A DNA stretch of 64,000 nt, from the NCBI GenBank assembly GCA_030348385.1, contig JAUCFP010000006.1, positions 806,001 to 870,000 on the forward strand, in the 5' to 3' direction. The notes below the pieces were generated by a model that was given only the letters and a program-made list of their open reading frames with translations, was not told the DNA's origin and did not search any database. The stretch comes from Cytobacillus sp. NJ13. Lineage in GTDB: Bacteria > Bacillota > Bacilli > Bacillales > Cytobacillaceae. A program made the translations under genes and the position numbers. Shown here in pieces: positions 8,145-17,549 of this stretch (position 1 is the first letter of the stretch; the number at the start of each line of letters is the position of its first letter).

Positions 8145-9011
8145 ATGGATATTCAGACAATCGTAAAGCAGGTAATGGAAGAGCTCCAAAAAGAAGGGCA
8201 AATAAAAAGCCAGCATGTGGCAAAAGAATCTGCAGAATCAGAGGAATCAAATGTCCGTAATATCATTTACGAACAGATCAAACAAGTGGGTGTAGAACAG
8301 CCAGCCAATCGGGAAGAGATCGAGAAGGTGCAATCCATTACTCCAGCCAGAATTGGGATAGGACATACTGGAACACGAATGAAAACAAAGAATTACCTGG
8401 AATTCAGGATAGATCACGCAGCAGCCCAGGACGCAGTGTTTAAAGACGTTTCTGAGGATTTGCTGAAGGAATTAAAGCTGCCTGTGCTCTTTTCAAAATC
8501 TGAAACGATGGACCAATACTTAATGGACCTGGACAGCGGGAGACAACTCAATGATACATCCAGAAAATGGGCTGCAGAAAACCTTCCGAAAAATAAACAG
8601 GTTCAAATCATTGTATCGGATGGATTGAGTTCAACAGGTGTTGAGGCAAATATAAGAGATCTGCTGCCTGCGCTAGTCCAGGGTTTATCATCGAAAAATA
8701 TAACCATTGGAAATCCAGTTTTTATTAAGCGGAGCAGAGTTTGGATTCAGGATGATTTAGCTTCTATTGTCAATTGTGATTGCGTCATTTCACTCATAGG
8801 AGAAAGGCCTGGATTGGCAACCGCTAAAAGCATTAGTGCCTACCTGATATACCAGCCTAATGAGGACACTGTCGAAGCAGATCGTACTGTTATCAGCAAT
8901 ATTCATGAGGGAGGTGTCCCCCCTGTTGAGGCGGGTGCCCATCTGGCCGATTTAATAGAGGTAATATTAAAGCATAAAGCCAGCGGTGTAAAATTAGCAC
9001 AGCTTAAATAG
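8145..9011 (+). CDS. eutC: ethanolamine ammonia-lyase small subunit, paralog 1
   Basis: 288 aa from ATG 8145 (AGGAAGGGGG upstream). The core starts at TPARIGIGHTGTRMKTKNYL and includes VSDGLSS, LIGERPGLATAKSISAYL and EADRTVISNIHEGGVPPVEAG, the cobalamin-contacting regions of EutC. The first 15 residues, MDIQTIVKQVMEELQ, form an amphipathic helix joined by a flexible linker of about 45 residues, as in microcompartment encapsulation peptides. It follows eutB1 by 16 bases and ends in a terminator, so eutB1C1 is a two-gene unit. Confidence 0.92.
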   Translation: MDIQTIVKQVMEELQKEGQIKSQHVAKESAESEESNVRNIIYEQIKQVGVEQPANREEIEKVQSITPARIGIGHTGTRMKTKNYLEFRIDHAAAQDAVFKDVSEDLLKELKLPVLFSKSETMDQYLMDLDSGRQLNDTSRKWAAENLPKNKQVQIIVSDGLSSTGVEANIRDLLPALVQGLSSKNITIGNPVFIKRSRVWIQDDLASIVNCDCVISLIGERPGLATAKSISAYLIYQPNEDTVEADRTVISNIHEGGVPPVEAGAHLADLIEVILKHKASGVKLAQLK

Positions 9012-9017
9012 TGTAGG

Positions 9018-9054
9018 AAGGCAGCAGGATTCCATTTTTTCCAGCTGCCTTTTC
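9018..9054 (+). terminator. terminator after eutC1
   Basis: AAGGCAGC (9018-9025) pairs with GCTGCCTT (9044-9051), followed by TTTCC. Confidence 0.65.
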
Positions 9055-9114
9055 CATTCTCCAGGAGAATTCCATAACTGTACCATATTTCCTATTAAAC
9101 AATCGAAAACGATG

Positions 9115-9143
9115 TTGACATTCTTCTGCATTCCCTATAATAT
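9115..9143 (+). promoter_or_regulatory. sigma-A promoter of eutWV
   Basis: TTGACA at 9115-9120 and TAATAT at 9138-9143 with a 17-base spacer (or TATAAT at 9136 with 15). It lies about 50 bases before eutW and would give the two-component system constitutive transcription independent of antitermination. Confidence 0.65.
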
Positions 9144-9191
9144 TTTTATATATTCTGACACTTTTAAAAATTTATTGGGAGATCTCCGCCT

Positions 9192-10616
9192 ATGCCAAAC
9201 TTCTCAGTCGAAGAGTTATGCACTCTTCATACAAGTCTTTCAAAAATGGATGTCGAAAGAATTAAAGAGGTCTCTGCAAATCTTTCATTAATCGCCGATT
9301 TGAACCAGGCAAACGTTTTTGTTGATTGCCCTACTAAAGAAGGCAAACATGCGATAGTAGTAGCTGAAGCTGCCCCAAATACTGCTAAATCCGTTTATCA
9401 GAAGCCTGTAGCAGGCAAGTTCGCCTATGAAGCTTTTGAACCCGCCGTTTTATATACCCTGAGGACAGGGAAAAATATGTTTCTCAATCGCGCCTTAACA
9501 CAGGAGGGCAAGACGGTGGAACAAAGCGTGGTGCCGATTAAAGGATCAGAGGACCGTGTCATCGGAGCGCTGATTATGGAGAAGGACATCAGTGAGAAGC
9601 TTCAGCGGCAGCTCAAAATGGAAGCGTTATCAGAAGCGACTGAAACCTTGAGCGGTATACTCATTGGCATGGCAGAAGATCGGCCGATCATTCCAGAGGT
9701 AATTGAGGAATCGCTATTCTTTATTGACAATGAAAATAAAGTTGTCTATAACAATCCTGCAGCAACCAATCTCATTCACGAAATTGGAAAGGAAAATTGC
9801 AGGCCCGGTGTTCCGCTGATTGATTGTTTTCCATGTATTCAAGAAATTCTTAACGAGCCGGAAGAGCTCCTTGTAAAAGAAATGAAAATGATGAATAAGG
9901 TATTCCGTGTTAAGAAAATAAGTCTTGATCTTGCCGGTAAGTCGAATGGAACCTTCATCATACTTAAAGATCTCACAGAGCTCAGGGAAAAGGAACGGGA
10001 GATTGCTGTTAAATCTGTGGCCATACGGGAAATCCATCACCGTGTTAAAAATAACCTGCAGACTGTTGCCAGCCTTTTGAGGCTTCAGATGAGAAGGGGT
10101 GTGCCGGAAGAAAGCAAGGTGCATTTCGTGGAAAGTCTGAACCGCATTTCAAGTATTGCTTCGGTGTATGAAATTATTCTCTCGAGCTCAAGTGTGGATG
10201 AAGTAGATATTTACAGCTTAATAGAGAAAGTTGGCAATATGCTGGTCCATGAAGCAAAACACGAGCAGAAAAAGATACATATTCAGTACAGGGGACCAAA
10301 GCTTTTAATCGACTCTGAAAAAGCTGTATCCCTGTCTCTGGTCATCAATGAACTTATACAGAATTGTGTAAAGCACGCATTTAAACATATGAATGAAGGG
10401 ATAGTCGAAGTCTGTTTCGAATATTCCAATGACGAAATTAAGGTTGAAGTCATTGATAACGGTGAAGGGTATTCCCCGGAAGCAAAACCTTCTCTAGGCT
10501 TAGATATTGTGAAAATGATGATCGAGCATGATCTATCCGGTCATTTTTTAATCGAACGGGCTGAATCAGGGACCATTGCAGCTGTGCAATTTCCCTTTGA
10601 AAGGAAGGCGGAATAG
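9192..10616 (+). CDS. eutW: ethanolamine-responsive sensor histidine kinase EutW
   Basis: 474 aa; ATG 9192 with GGGAG upstream. There are no membrane segments, so it is cytoplasmic. An N-terminal GAF-like region (residues about 20-135) and a PAS-like region (about 170-265, SLFFIDNENKVVYNNPAA) precede a HisKA_2 box REIHHRVKNNLQ (phospho-His at about 282) and an HATPase domain (LVINELIQNCVKHAF, IDNGEGYSP). In Enterococcus and Listeria, EutW senses ethanolamine and phosphorylates EutV. The stop is 3 bases before the eutV start, indicating one transcript. Confidence 0.9.
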   Translation: MPNFSVEELCTLHTSLSKMDVERIKEVSANLSLIADLNQANVFVDCPTKEGKHAIVVAEAAPNTAKSVYQKPVAGKFAYEAFEPAVLYTLRTGKNMFLNRALTQEGKTVEQSVVPIKGSEDRVIGALIMEKDISEKLQRQLKMEALSEATETLSGILIGMAEDRPIIPEVIEESLFFIDNENKVVYNNPAATNLIHEIGKENCRPGVPLIDCFPCIQEILNEPEELLVKEMKMMNKVFRVKKISLDLAGKSNGTFIILKDLTELREKEREIAVKSVAIREIHHRVKNNLQTVASLLRLQMRRGVPEESKVHFVESLNRISSIASVYEIILSSSSVDEVDIYSLIEKVGNMLVHEAKHEQKKIHIQYRGPKLLIDSEKAVSLSLVINELIQNCVKHAFKHMNEGIVEVCFEYSNDEIKVEVIDNGEGYSPEAKPSLGLDIVKMMIEHDLSGHFLIERAESGTIAAVQFPFERKAE

Positions 10617-10618
10617 CT

Positions 10619-11191
10619 GTGAAAAAAAGAATTATGGTTGTGGAGGATGAATCGATTGTCCGCATGGACTTAAGTTTGATGCTAATGGATGCTGGCTATG
10701 AAGTAGTTGCTGAGGCAGGCGATGGTGAAAGGGCGGTTGAGCTTGCTTTTTCATTAAAGCCTGATTTAATCCTGATGGATATCAAGATGCCTAATCTGAA
10801 TGGACTAAAAGCAAGTGAAATCATTTCCAACAAAATCAATACACCCATCCTGATCCTTACAGCATACAGTCAGCGGGAATATATTGATAAAGCCAAACAG
10901 GCAAATATACTCGGCTACCTTGTTAAGCCTGTTAATGAAGCCAGTCTGATTCCTGCGGTTGAAATTGCCCTCAGGCAGGCAGAGAATGCAAATGCATTCC
11001 GGGAACAAGTGGAATCCATGAATCAAAAGTTAAATGAAAGAAAAATAGTTGAAAAAGCAAAAGGCATTTTAATGCAAAAGTTTAACATGCCTGAAGACGA
11101 TGCTTTTAGAAAAATGCGAAAGATCAGCATGAACAAACAGGTTACACTGGAAAATGTGGCAAAGCGTATCATAGTAAAATATAACGCTTAA
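10619..11191 (+). CDS. eutV: response regulator EutV, receiver plus ANTAR RNA-binding antiterminator
   Basis: 190 aa, GTG start at 10619 just after eutW. The receiver domain has the acidic pair ED (9-10), the phospho-acceptor Asp54 in LILMDIKMP, Thr in ILTAYS and Lys in YLVKPV. The C-terminal ANTAR domain (about 137-186) reads RKIVEKAKGILMQKF then AFRKMRKISM, with the conserved AKGxLM core. Phosphorylated EutV dimers bind paired hairpins in nascent leaders and stop terminator formation; three candidate leaders lie in this window. Confidence 0.92.
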   Translation: MKKRIMVVEDESIVRMDLSLMLMDAGYEVVAEAGDGERAVELAFSLKPDLILMDIKMPNLNGLKASEIISNKINTPILILTAYSQREYIDKAKQANILGYLVKPVNEASLIPAVEIALRQAENANAFREQVESMNQKLNERKIVEKAKGILMQKFNMPEDDAFRKMRKISMNKQVTLENVAKRIIVKYNA

Positions 11192-11199
11192 TATCTTTT

Positions 11200-11265
11200 A
11201 CAAGTGGATAGAACAGGCAAAGGTGCCATGCGTCTGCAACAGCTGACGTACGGCACCTTTTTGTC
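11200..11265 (+). promoter_or_regulatory. eutH leader: conserved eut box, ANTAR hexaloop and attenuator
   Basis: ACAA (11200) to the end of CAGG (11217) spans 18 bases. GGC-AAAGGT-GCC (11216-11227) is a hexaloop with A at position 1 and G at position 4, as ANTAR proteins need. It is mutually exclusive with the terminator stem AAAGGTGCC (11219-11227) with GGCACCTTT (11252-11260) plus T run. A matching upstream P1 hairpin was not clear to me. Confidence 0.72.
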
Positions 11266-11367
11266 TTTTTACCTATTTTTATACTATCAAACTGCTATTT
11301 TATCCTATTTTCTTGTAAAGAAGCTGCAGGATTCCGTTAACATATAAAACTTTTTAGGGAGGGATTT

Positions 11368-12630
11368 ATGATGGAAATGGTAGGTAAAATTGTTATTTAC
11401 ATTATCATGGCTTGTGCTGTAGCAGGAGCTTTTGCAGCCATCCGTAACAGTGATGAAGGGTTAGGCAAGCAATTTATGGAGGGGCTTCATGCTGTTGGCC
11501 ACATTTTTGTCCCGGCTGCCGGGATCATGGCTTCCATTCCATATTTATCGTGGTTTATCGATAAGGTCTGCGGTCCATTTTTTGCTGCGATCGGGGCAGA
11601 TCCTGCAATAGCTGCAACTGCCATATTGGCAACCGATATGGGCGGCTACCAGTTAGCTGAAGTGTTAAAGCAAACACAGGAAGGCTGGATTATGGCGATG
11701 ATTGTCGGTTTTATGGCGGGTGCAACCATCGTTTTCTCCATACCGATGGGCCTGGCCATGCTTGATAAGAGAGACCATAAATATATGGCTCTTGGTGTGA
11801 TGTCAGGCGTTCTGACCATTCCAATCGGTGCTTTCATTTCAAGTGTGATTATTGCGGTTTCCAGCTCAAGCTTCAGGGATTTCATTTCCACATCCGGTGA
11901 GGCAAAATATCAGTTCGCGCTCGGTTTGGGACAAATCTTATTGAATTTAAGTCCGCTTTTAATCTTTGTAGTCCTGATTGCACTGGGGTTATATTTCCTG
12001 CCGGATTTAATGATCAACGGGTTCATGTGGTTTGGACGTATTTTAGATGCGGGAATTAAGCTGGTTTTGGTCTTTTCTATCGTCGAAATTTTCACTGGAT
12101 TATTCTCAACTGTATTTGGAGGCTGGGGCTTCCACCCAATCATGGCGGATTCGGAGGATCAGTTCCGGGCGCTTGAGACTGCCGGCTATATTGGAATCAT
12201 GCTTGCAGGTGCATTTCCGATGGTCTATCTTCTGCAAAAGTATGCCGGCGGCCCTCTGGAGGCAATTGGCCGTAAGGTGGGATTAAGCAAGGAAGGCAGT
12301 GCAGGGATAGTTGCCACAATCGCTAACATCCTGGCCATGTTTAAATTGGTCAGAACAATGCCGCCTAAAGATAAAGTCATTAATATTTCCTTTGCAGTCT
12401 GTGCGGCCTTTTTGCTTGGTGACCATTTATCCTTTACAGCAAATTTCCAGCCAACATTAATCCTTCCAATTATAGCCGGTAAAATTTCTGCTGGGATCAT
12501 CGGAATTGGTTTAGCGTACTGGCTATCTGTGCCTAAGGCTCTGGAATTGGAGAAAAAAGACCGTGAAGCTGGCATAATCGGAAAAGATGAATATTTAACA
12601 AAAGAAGAAAAAGTAAAAAAAGCAATATAA
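11368..12630 (+). CDS. eutH: ethanolamine permease EutH
   Basis: 420 aa, ATG 11368 after AGGGAGGG. A very hydrophobic protein with about 10-11 membrane helices and the EutH signatures [28 protein letters not shown] and [10 protein letters not shown]. EutH helps ethanolamine enter the cell when it is scarce or protonated. It is the first gene after an attenuator and is followed by eutS (28 bases) and eutP, so it should be induced by EutV. Confidence 0.93.
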   Translation: MMEMVGKIVIYIIMACAVAGAFAAIRNSDEGLGKQFMEGLHAVGHIFVPAAGIMASIPYLSWFIDKVCGPFFAAIGADPAIAATAILATDMGGYQLAEVLKQTQEGWIMAMIVGFMAGATIVFSIPMGLAMLDKRDHKYMALGVMSGVLTIPIGAFISSVIIAVSSSSFRDFISTSGEAKYQFALGLGQILLNLSPLLIFVVLIALGLYFLPDLMINGFMWFGRILDAGIKLVLVFSIVEIFTGLFSTVFGGWGFHPIMADSEDQFRALETAGYIGIMLAGAFPMVYLLQKYAGGPLEAIGRKVGLSKEGSAGIVATIANILAMFKLVRTMPPKDKVINISFAVCAAFLLGDHLSFTANFQPTLILPIIAGKISAGIIGIGLAYWLSVPKALELEKKDREAGIIGKDEYLTKEEKVKKAI

Positions 12631-12658
12631 GCAGCATTCACCTGGGAGGGCCGAAGCA

Positions 12659-13000
12659 ATGAATGAAGAAAAACAACGATTTATTCAAGAATTTGTGCCG
12701 GGAAAACAAGTAACACTCAGCCATTTAATCGCAAATCCCGATCCGGATATGTTTGAAAAACTGGGGATCCAGCAGGCAGGTGCGTTAGGGATTTTAACAC
12801 TGACACCAAGTGAAACGGTTATCATTGCAGGAGATCTGGCGACAAAAGCTGCAGACGTGCAGATAGGATTCCTGGACCGGTTCACAGGCAGCCTTGTAAT
12901 TGTAGGAACCGTGTCAGCTGTGCAAATGGCCATGGAGGAAATCAACCGCTTTTTATCTGAAACACTAAGGTACACTCCTTCGGAAATAACTAAATCATAA
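12659..13000 (+). CDS. eutS: BMC shell protein EutS
   Basis: 113 aa; ATG 12659 behind GGGAGGG. Circularly permuted BMC-domain protein: [15 protein letters not shown] at the front, [26 protein letters not shown] and [18 protein letters not shown] typical of EutS/PduU hexamers, which form bent shell tiles. Confidence 0.92.
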   Translation: MNEEKQRFIQEFVPGKQVTLSHLIANPDPDMFEKLGIQQAGALGILTLTPSETVIIAGDLATKAADVQIGFLDRFTGSLVIVGTVSAVQMAMEEINRFLSETLRYTPSEITKS

Positions 13001-13013
13001 GGAGCTGTATATA

Positions 13014-13514
13014 ATGTCCAAAATGAACAGAGCGATGCTGATCGGTTCCATCGGGGCTGGAAAGTCGACTTTAACAAATGCTCTTCTTGGCCGCAAAGCG
13101 GAAGCGGTTAAAACACAGGCACTGAACTATTTTGACTGGATTGTGGATACGCCGGGGGAATATACAGAGAATCCATTTTTCTATAAAAATATCATGGCTA
13201 CGGCACTCGAAGTGACCCATGTACTATATTTGCAGGATTCTACAAAGCGGAAAACCATTTTTCCGCCGGGTTTTAGCAATGGGTTTAATAAGCTGCCAAT
13301 CGGAGTCGTGACAAAAAGCGATTCTGAACAAGCGGATGTAAACTCAGCACTCAGCCAGCTTAGAAATGCAGTTCCAAAAGGGCCTATAGTGATTACCTCC
13401 GCTATTTCCGGAAAAGGAATAGAAGAAATACGCTGCTTGGTGAAATGCCATTCTCTTCAAGAAATGAAGGATTATGCAGATTCATTGCCGGATGATGTCG
13501 TAATTTTCAGATGA
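13014..13514 (+). CDS. eutP: EutP, Ras-like P-loop NTPase (acetate kinase activity reported for the family)
   Basis: 166 aa. Walker A GSIGAGKST (about 11-19), DTPGEY as switch II and VVTKSD as the NKxD-type G4 motif show a small GTPase fold of the EutP/PduV family. EutP of Salmonella has been reported to have acetate kinase activity. Here it could act with PduL, which makes acetyl phosphate. It follows eutS by 13 bases and precedes a new attenuator. Confidence 0.88.
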   Translation: MSKMNRAMLIGSIGAGKSTLTNALLGRKAEAVKTQALNYFDWIVDTPGEYTENPFFYKNIMATALEVTHVLYLQDSTKRKTIFPPGFSNGFNKLPIGVVTKSDSEQADVNSALSQLRNAVPKGPIVITSAISGKGIEEIRCLVKCHSLQEMKDYADSLPDDVVIFR

Positions 13515-13556
13515 AACCCTTTACAAAATGAAGATAATAGAATATATTTTAATTAT

Positions 13557-13632
13557 ACAAAAAAATATATCAGGCAAAGGTGCCTTGTATGAACAATCAA
13601 TTAATGGTTGCTCATATGGGGTGCCTTTTTTT
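13557..13632 (+). promoter_or_regulatory. eutA-operon leader: conserved eut box, ANTAR hexaloop and attenuator
   Basis: ACAA (13557) to the end of CAGG (13574) again spans 18 bases. GGC-AAAGGT-GCC (13573-13584) gives the A1/G4 hexaloop. The overlapping terminator is a long stem from AAAGGTGCC (13576) to GGGTGCC plus eight T (to 13632), with several G-T wobble pairs. It controls entry into the 9-kb operon eutA to mdh. Confidence 0.72.
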
Positions 13633-13678
13633 TATTTTCCTGCAAATAAGTTAAAATTGCTGCAGTAAGGCGGGGATC

Positions 13679-15127
13679 ATGTTGAAGCGTTACGATGCAC
13701 AAAAAGAGAATATTATCAGCGCAGGAATCGACATCGGAACGAGTACGACCAAACTCGTCATCAGCAGATTCTCTCTCATGAATATGGCTGGCGGAACCCA
13801 TATGCCGCGAATCGAAATTATCGATAAGGAAGTGCTCTACCGGAGCCCGATTTACCGGACTCCTCTTCTGACTGCTTCATCTATTGATATTGAAGCTGTA
13901 GAGAGGCTTGTCAGAGAGGAGTATATATCTGCGGGAATCGAGCCGGCTGATATTAAAACAGGGGCTGTCATTATAACAGGAGAAACGGCAACAAAACAGA
14001 ATGCCGAAGAAATGGTCCATACCTTATCTGACCATGCAGGAGATTTTCTTGTTGCAACAGCCGGCCCTGATTTAGAAGGAATCATTGCTGCAAAAGGATC
14101 AGGAGCTTATGAATTATCTAAAAGGACTGGAAAAACTGTGGCTAATGTTGATATTGGCGGAGGCACTGCCAATGCCGCAGTTTATCGTTCAGGAAGGCTA
14201 TGCGGGACATGCACGCTGCATATCGGCGGCAGACTGATTGAATTTGCTGACGGCAATATAAAGAGTATTTCTCCTCCTGTTCAACAAATCCTTCGGCAAT
14301 GGGGGACTGATTTAAAAAGAGGGGACAGCAGAAATCACCCTATCATCGGAAAACTGACAGACTACATGGCAGAAGTCATTGGCAGAATGCTTAGGAAAGA
14401 TCTGCATCAACCTGATTTGCCTCTGCTTCTGGGACATGATCCAAATTGGACAGAGGAAATAGATTACATCATGTTTTCCGGCGGAATCAGTGAATGCCTG
14501 TACCAATTTGAAAACGCTGACTCCTCTCCTGCTCAATATGACGATATTGGAAAACAGCTGGCACAGTCATTACAAAATTGCCGTGAGCTGGCCTCCTTCA
14601 AATGGTTGGAACCGGATGAGACGGTCAGGGCAACAGTTCTCGGAGCAGGTACACAAACGACAGAAATCAGCGGGGCAACCATCCATGCTGAAGGCAATGA
14701 ATTGCCAATTCGCAATTTGCCAGTCTATCAGATCCGATTTGATCACAATCTGGAAAAAGGTCTCCATCAGATTCAAGAAGCAGTAAAAAAGGCGGTGGAA
14801 ATTTATGACCCCCAGAAGGAGGGACAAAATTTCGCCCTGTATTTAACGGCACTGCCATATTTGGGCTTTCGTGATATTCAGGAGTTATCTTCAGTCTTGC
14901 TGAAATCCTTACAAGCAAAGCCAATACCAGAACAGCCGCTTGTTGTCGTATTAGAAAGCGACCACGCAAAAGTCCTTGGCCAGACGATTAAAGTTCAGGA
15001 AACAATGCAAAGTATCGTATGCATCGACCAGATTAAGGTCGAACATGGCGATTACATAGATATCGGCCACCTGCTTCAAACCAATGTAGTACCTGTTGTC
15101 ATTAAAACATTGACATTCCATCAGTAA
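13679..15127 (+). CDS. eutA: ethanolamine ammonia-lyase reactivating factor EutA
   Basis: 482 aa; ATG 13679 with AAGGCGGGG. ASKHA ATPase fold: GIDIGTSTTKLVISRF (phosphate 1), VANVDIGGGTANAAVY (phosphate 2) and VLGAGTQTTEISG. EutA exchanges damaged cobalamin for fresh adenosylcobalamin on EutBC using ATP. Only one EutA is present for two lyases. It is the first gene of the attenuated main operon and is 17 bases before eutB2. Confidence 0.92.
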   Translation: MLKRYDAQKENIISAGIDIGTSTTKLVISRFSLMNMAGGTHMPRIEIIDKEVLYRSPIYRTPLLTASSIDIEAVERLVREEYISAGIEPADIKTGAVIITGETATKQNAEEMVHTLSDHAGDFLVATAGPDLEGIIAAKGSGAYELSKRTGKTVANVDIGGGTANAAVYRSGRLCGTCTLHIGGRLIEFADGNIKSISPPVQQILRQWGTDLKRGDSRNHPIIGKLTDYMAEVIGRMLRKDLHQPDLPLLLGHDPNWTEEIDYIMFSGGISECLYQFENADSSPAQYDDIGKQLAQSLQNCRELASFKWLEPDETVRATVLGAGTQTTEISGATIHAEGNELPIRNLPVYQIRFDHNLEKGLHQIQEAVKKAVEIYDPQKEGQNFALYLTALPYLGFRDIQELSSVLLKSLQAKPIPEQPLVVVLESDHAKVLGQTIKVQETMQSIVCIDQIKVEHGDYIDIGHLLQTNVVPVVIKTLTFHQ

Positions 15128-15144
15128 GAAAGGAGGGATTATTT

Positions 15145-16509
15145 ATGAAGCTGCAAACCAGTCATTTAGGAAATGTATATCAGTTTAATAATCTGAAAGA
15201 TTTATTCGCTAAAGCAAATGAAGAAAAGTCAGGGGACCGCCTCGCGGGAATCGCAGCGGAAACCGTTCAGGAAAGAATTGCCGCTAAATTGGTACTAAGT
15301 CATTTAACATTAGCAGATATCCGGGAAAATCCGATGCTTTCGCCTGAAGAGGATGAGGTTTCGAGAATTATAGAAAGCGGGATTAATGAACCCGTCTATC
15401 AGAGCATAAAAAATTGGTCAGTTGCTGAACTTCGTGAATATATCCTGAGTGATGACACGACTGGTGAAAATCTAAAACGAATCAGCAGGGGATTAAACAG
15501 TGAAATGATTGCCGCTGCCGCAAAAATCATGTCCAATCTTGATCTTGTTCACGCGGCAAACAAAATCGAAATACTAACCAAATGCAATATAACGATTGGA
15601 TATAAAGGGACCCTGGCTTCCCGTCTGCAGCCTAATCATCCAACCGATAATGTGGATGGCATGATTGCCTCTCTCAAAGAAGGTTTATCCTACGGCATAG
15701 GTGATGCTGTGATAGGAATTAACCCTGTGGATGATTCGGTTGAGAGTGTAAAAAGGCTGCTCCATGCCACACATGCTTTTATTAAGGACTGGGAAATACC
15801 AACACAAAACTGTGTGCTTGCGCATGTAACAGCTCAAATGAAGGCAATCGAACAGGGAGCACCTGCCGATATGATCTTCCAAAGCATAGCCGGAACAGAG
15901 GCTGCCAACCGATCATTCGGAATTACTGCCTCACTTCTTGAGGAAGCAAATGATATGGCAAGAACTCTCGGCACCGGCACCGGGCCTCAGCGCTTATATT
16001 TTGAAACGGGCCAGGGTTCAGAGCTTTCCGCTGAAGCTCATTTTGGAATGGATCAGATGACACTGGAATCGAGAAATTATGGCTTTGCCCGGCATTATGA
16101 CCCTTACATCGTAAATACAGTGGTTGGGTTCATTGGGCCTGAGTATTTGTACAACAATAAGCAAGTCATCAGGGCTGGGCTTGAGGACCATTTTATGGGG
16201 AAAATGCACGGAATCCCAATGGGGGTTGATATCTGCTACACGAACCATATTAAAGCCGATCAAAATGATATCGAAGACCTAGGCGTGCTGCTGACAGCAG
16301 CTGGAGTGAATTTTATTATTGCTGCCCCAATGGGAGATGATTGCATGCTCAATTACCAATCCATGAGCTATCATGACGTTGCCACCCTTAGGCAGACGAT
16401 GGACAAGCAGCCATCTCCAATATTCAGGGATTGGCTTGAGAAAATGGGAATCTTCGAAAATGGAAAGCTGAGCAAAATCGCAGGCGATCCAACCATTTTT
16501 TCACGATAG
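15145..16509 (+). CDS. eutB: ethanolamine ammonia-lyase large subunit, canonical paralog 2
   Basis: 454 aa with AAGGAGG upstream. All the active-site residues known from E. coli EutB occur at the same numbers: R160 and Q162 (SRLQPNHP), N193 (GINPVDD), E287 (FETGQGSE) and D362 (GVDICYTNH). It is therefore expected to be a normal ethanolamine ammonia-lyase. It differs from EutB1 along the whole length, so the duplication is old or one copy was acquired. It sits between eutA and eutC2 with tight spacing. Confidence 0.95.
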   Translation: MKLQTSHLGNVYQFNNLKDLFAKANEEKSGDRLAGIAAETVQERIAAKLVLSHLTLADIRENPMLSPEEDEVSRIIESGINEPVYQSIKNWSVAELREYILSDDTTGENLKRISRGLNSEMIAAAAKIMSNLDLVHAANKIEILTKCNITIGYKGTLASRLQPNHPTDNVDGMIASLKEGLSYGIGDAVIGINPVDDSVESVKRLLHATHAFIKDWEIPTQNCVLAHVTAQMKAIEQGAPADMIFQSIAGTEAANRSFGITASLLEEANDMARTLGTGTGPQRLYFETGQGSELSAEAHFGMDQMTLESRNYGFARHYDPYIVNTVVGFIGPEYLYNNKQVIRAGLEDHFMGKMHGIPMGVDICYTNHIKADQNDIEDLGVLLTAAGVNFIIAAPMGDDCMLNYQSMSYHDVATLRQTMDKQPSPIFRDWLEKMGIFENGKLSKIAGDPTIFSR

Positions 16510-16512
16510 GAG

Positions 16513-17538
16513 TTGAAAATAATGAATCCTGAACTGATTGAAAAAGTAACACGTCTTGTAGTGGAAAAACTTCAATCGCAGCAAACCTCTGATGTGAAAG
16601 GGCAAGAAAGCAGCGCAGGAGTAAAATTTTGGAACCATACATCGAACCCCAGCAAACAATCATCCAAGATGTCAGTGGAGGCTATTGAGGCTGGCAAACA
16701 GGATACAGACGGTCTAATAAAAATAAAAAGCTATAAGAATACAAATGATCTTAAAATGACCTCAACAGATAAAGCGAGTCATGATATGACCGAAAGTTAT
16801 TCAGAAAAGGCAGGCGTTGATAATCCGGCAGATCCAGTTGAACTTGAGGCACTCAAGAGCAAAACACCTGCAAGAATCGGGGTGGGAAGAGCAGGTTCCA
16901 GACCGAAGACAGACACATGGCTGAAATTCCGCTTCGACCATGCAGCAGCAGTCGATGCTGTCTATGGAGATGTAAATGACGATCTTATAAACCGTCTAGG
17001 ACTCTTTAAAGTCAATACGCTTGTGAATGAAAAAGAAGTGTATATCCGAAGGCCCGATTATGGCAGAAAGCTTTCAGAAGAAGCTAAAAAGCTCATTATT
17101 ACTAAATGCCAAAAGGCACCAACTGTTCAAATCATTCTGTCTGACGGGCTTAGCTCAAGTGCCATACAAGAAAATGCCGAGGATGTTTATTTATCCCTGC
17201 AGCAATCCCTAAAAAGTTTAGGCCTCGATATGGGGACCCCTTTTTATATCGAAAAAGGCAGGGTGGCTGTTATGGATGAAGTAGGGGAACTCCTGAAGCC
17301 CAAAGTAGTTGTGTTATTGATAGGCGAACGTCCTGGTTTGGTCAGTGCAGAATCACTGAGTGCCTATCTTTGCTATGAGCCCCGAAAAGGAACGATCGAA
17401 GCTGACCGGATGGTAATTTCCAATATACATAAAGGAGGAATTCCTCCCGCAGAGGCTGGCGCCTATCTCGGAACGGTCATCCAAAAAGTAATTAAGTATG
17501 AAGCAAGTGGTGTATCGCTCGTTAAAAAGGAAGGGTAG
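16513..17538 (+). CDS. eutC: ethanolamine ammonia-lyase small subunit, paralog 2 (long linker)
   Basis: The reading frame opens at ATG 16513, but ATG 16522 (MNPELIEKV) has the better spaced AGGAG (16508-16512), giving about 338 aa. The core begins at KTPARIGVGRAGSRPKTDTWL (about residue 115) with SDGLSSSAIQ, LIGERPGLVSAESLSAYL and EADRMVISNIHKGGIPPAEAG. Before it come an amphipathic N-terminal helix MNPELIEKVTRLVVEKLQ and about 95 residues of polar low-complexity linker, much longer than in EutC1. Such an extension is expected for an encapsulation peptide tether. Confidence 0.9.
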   Translation: MKIMNPELIEKVTRLVVEKLQSQQTSDVKGQESSAGVKFWNHTSNPSKQSSKMSVEAIEAGKQDTDGLIKIKSYKNTNDLKMTSTDKASHDMTESYSEKAGVDNPADPVELEALKSKTPARIGVGRAGSRPKTDTWLKFRFDHAAAVDAVYGDVNDDLINRLGLFKVNTLVNEKEVYIRRPDYGRKLSEEAKKLIITKCQKAPTVQIILSDGLSSSAIQENAEDVYLSLQQSLKSLGLDMGTPFYIEKGRVAVMDEVGELLKPKVVVLLIGERPGLVSAESLSAYLCYEPRKGTIEADRMVISNIHKGGIPPAEAGAYLGTVIQKVIKYEASGVSLVKKEG

Positions 17539-17549
17539 GAGGCGGAAAA

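Noticed and set aside
11162..11189. AAGCGT/ACGCTT hairpin over the eutV stop as the P1 element of the eutH leader
   Set aside because: Its 16-base loop is not a hexaloop, and no similar hairpin occurs at the same place in the other two leaders.
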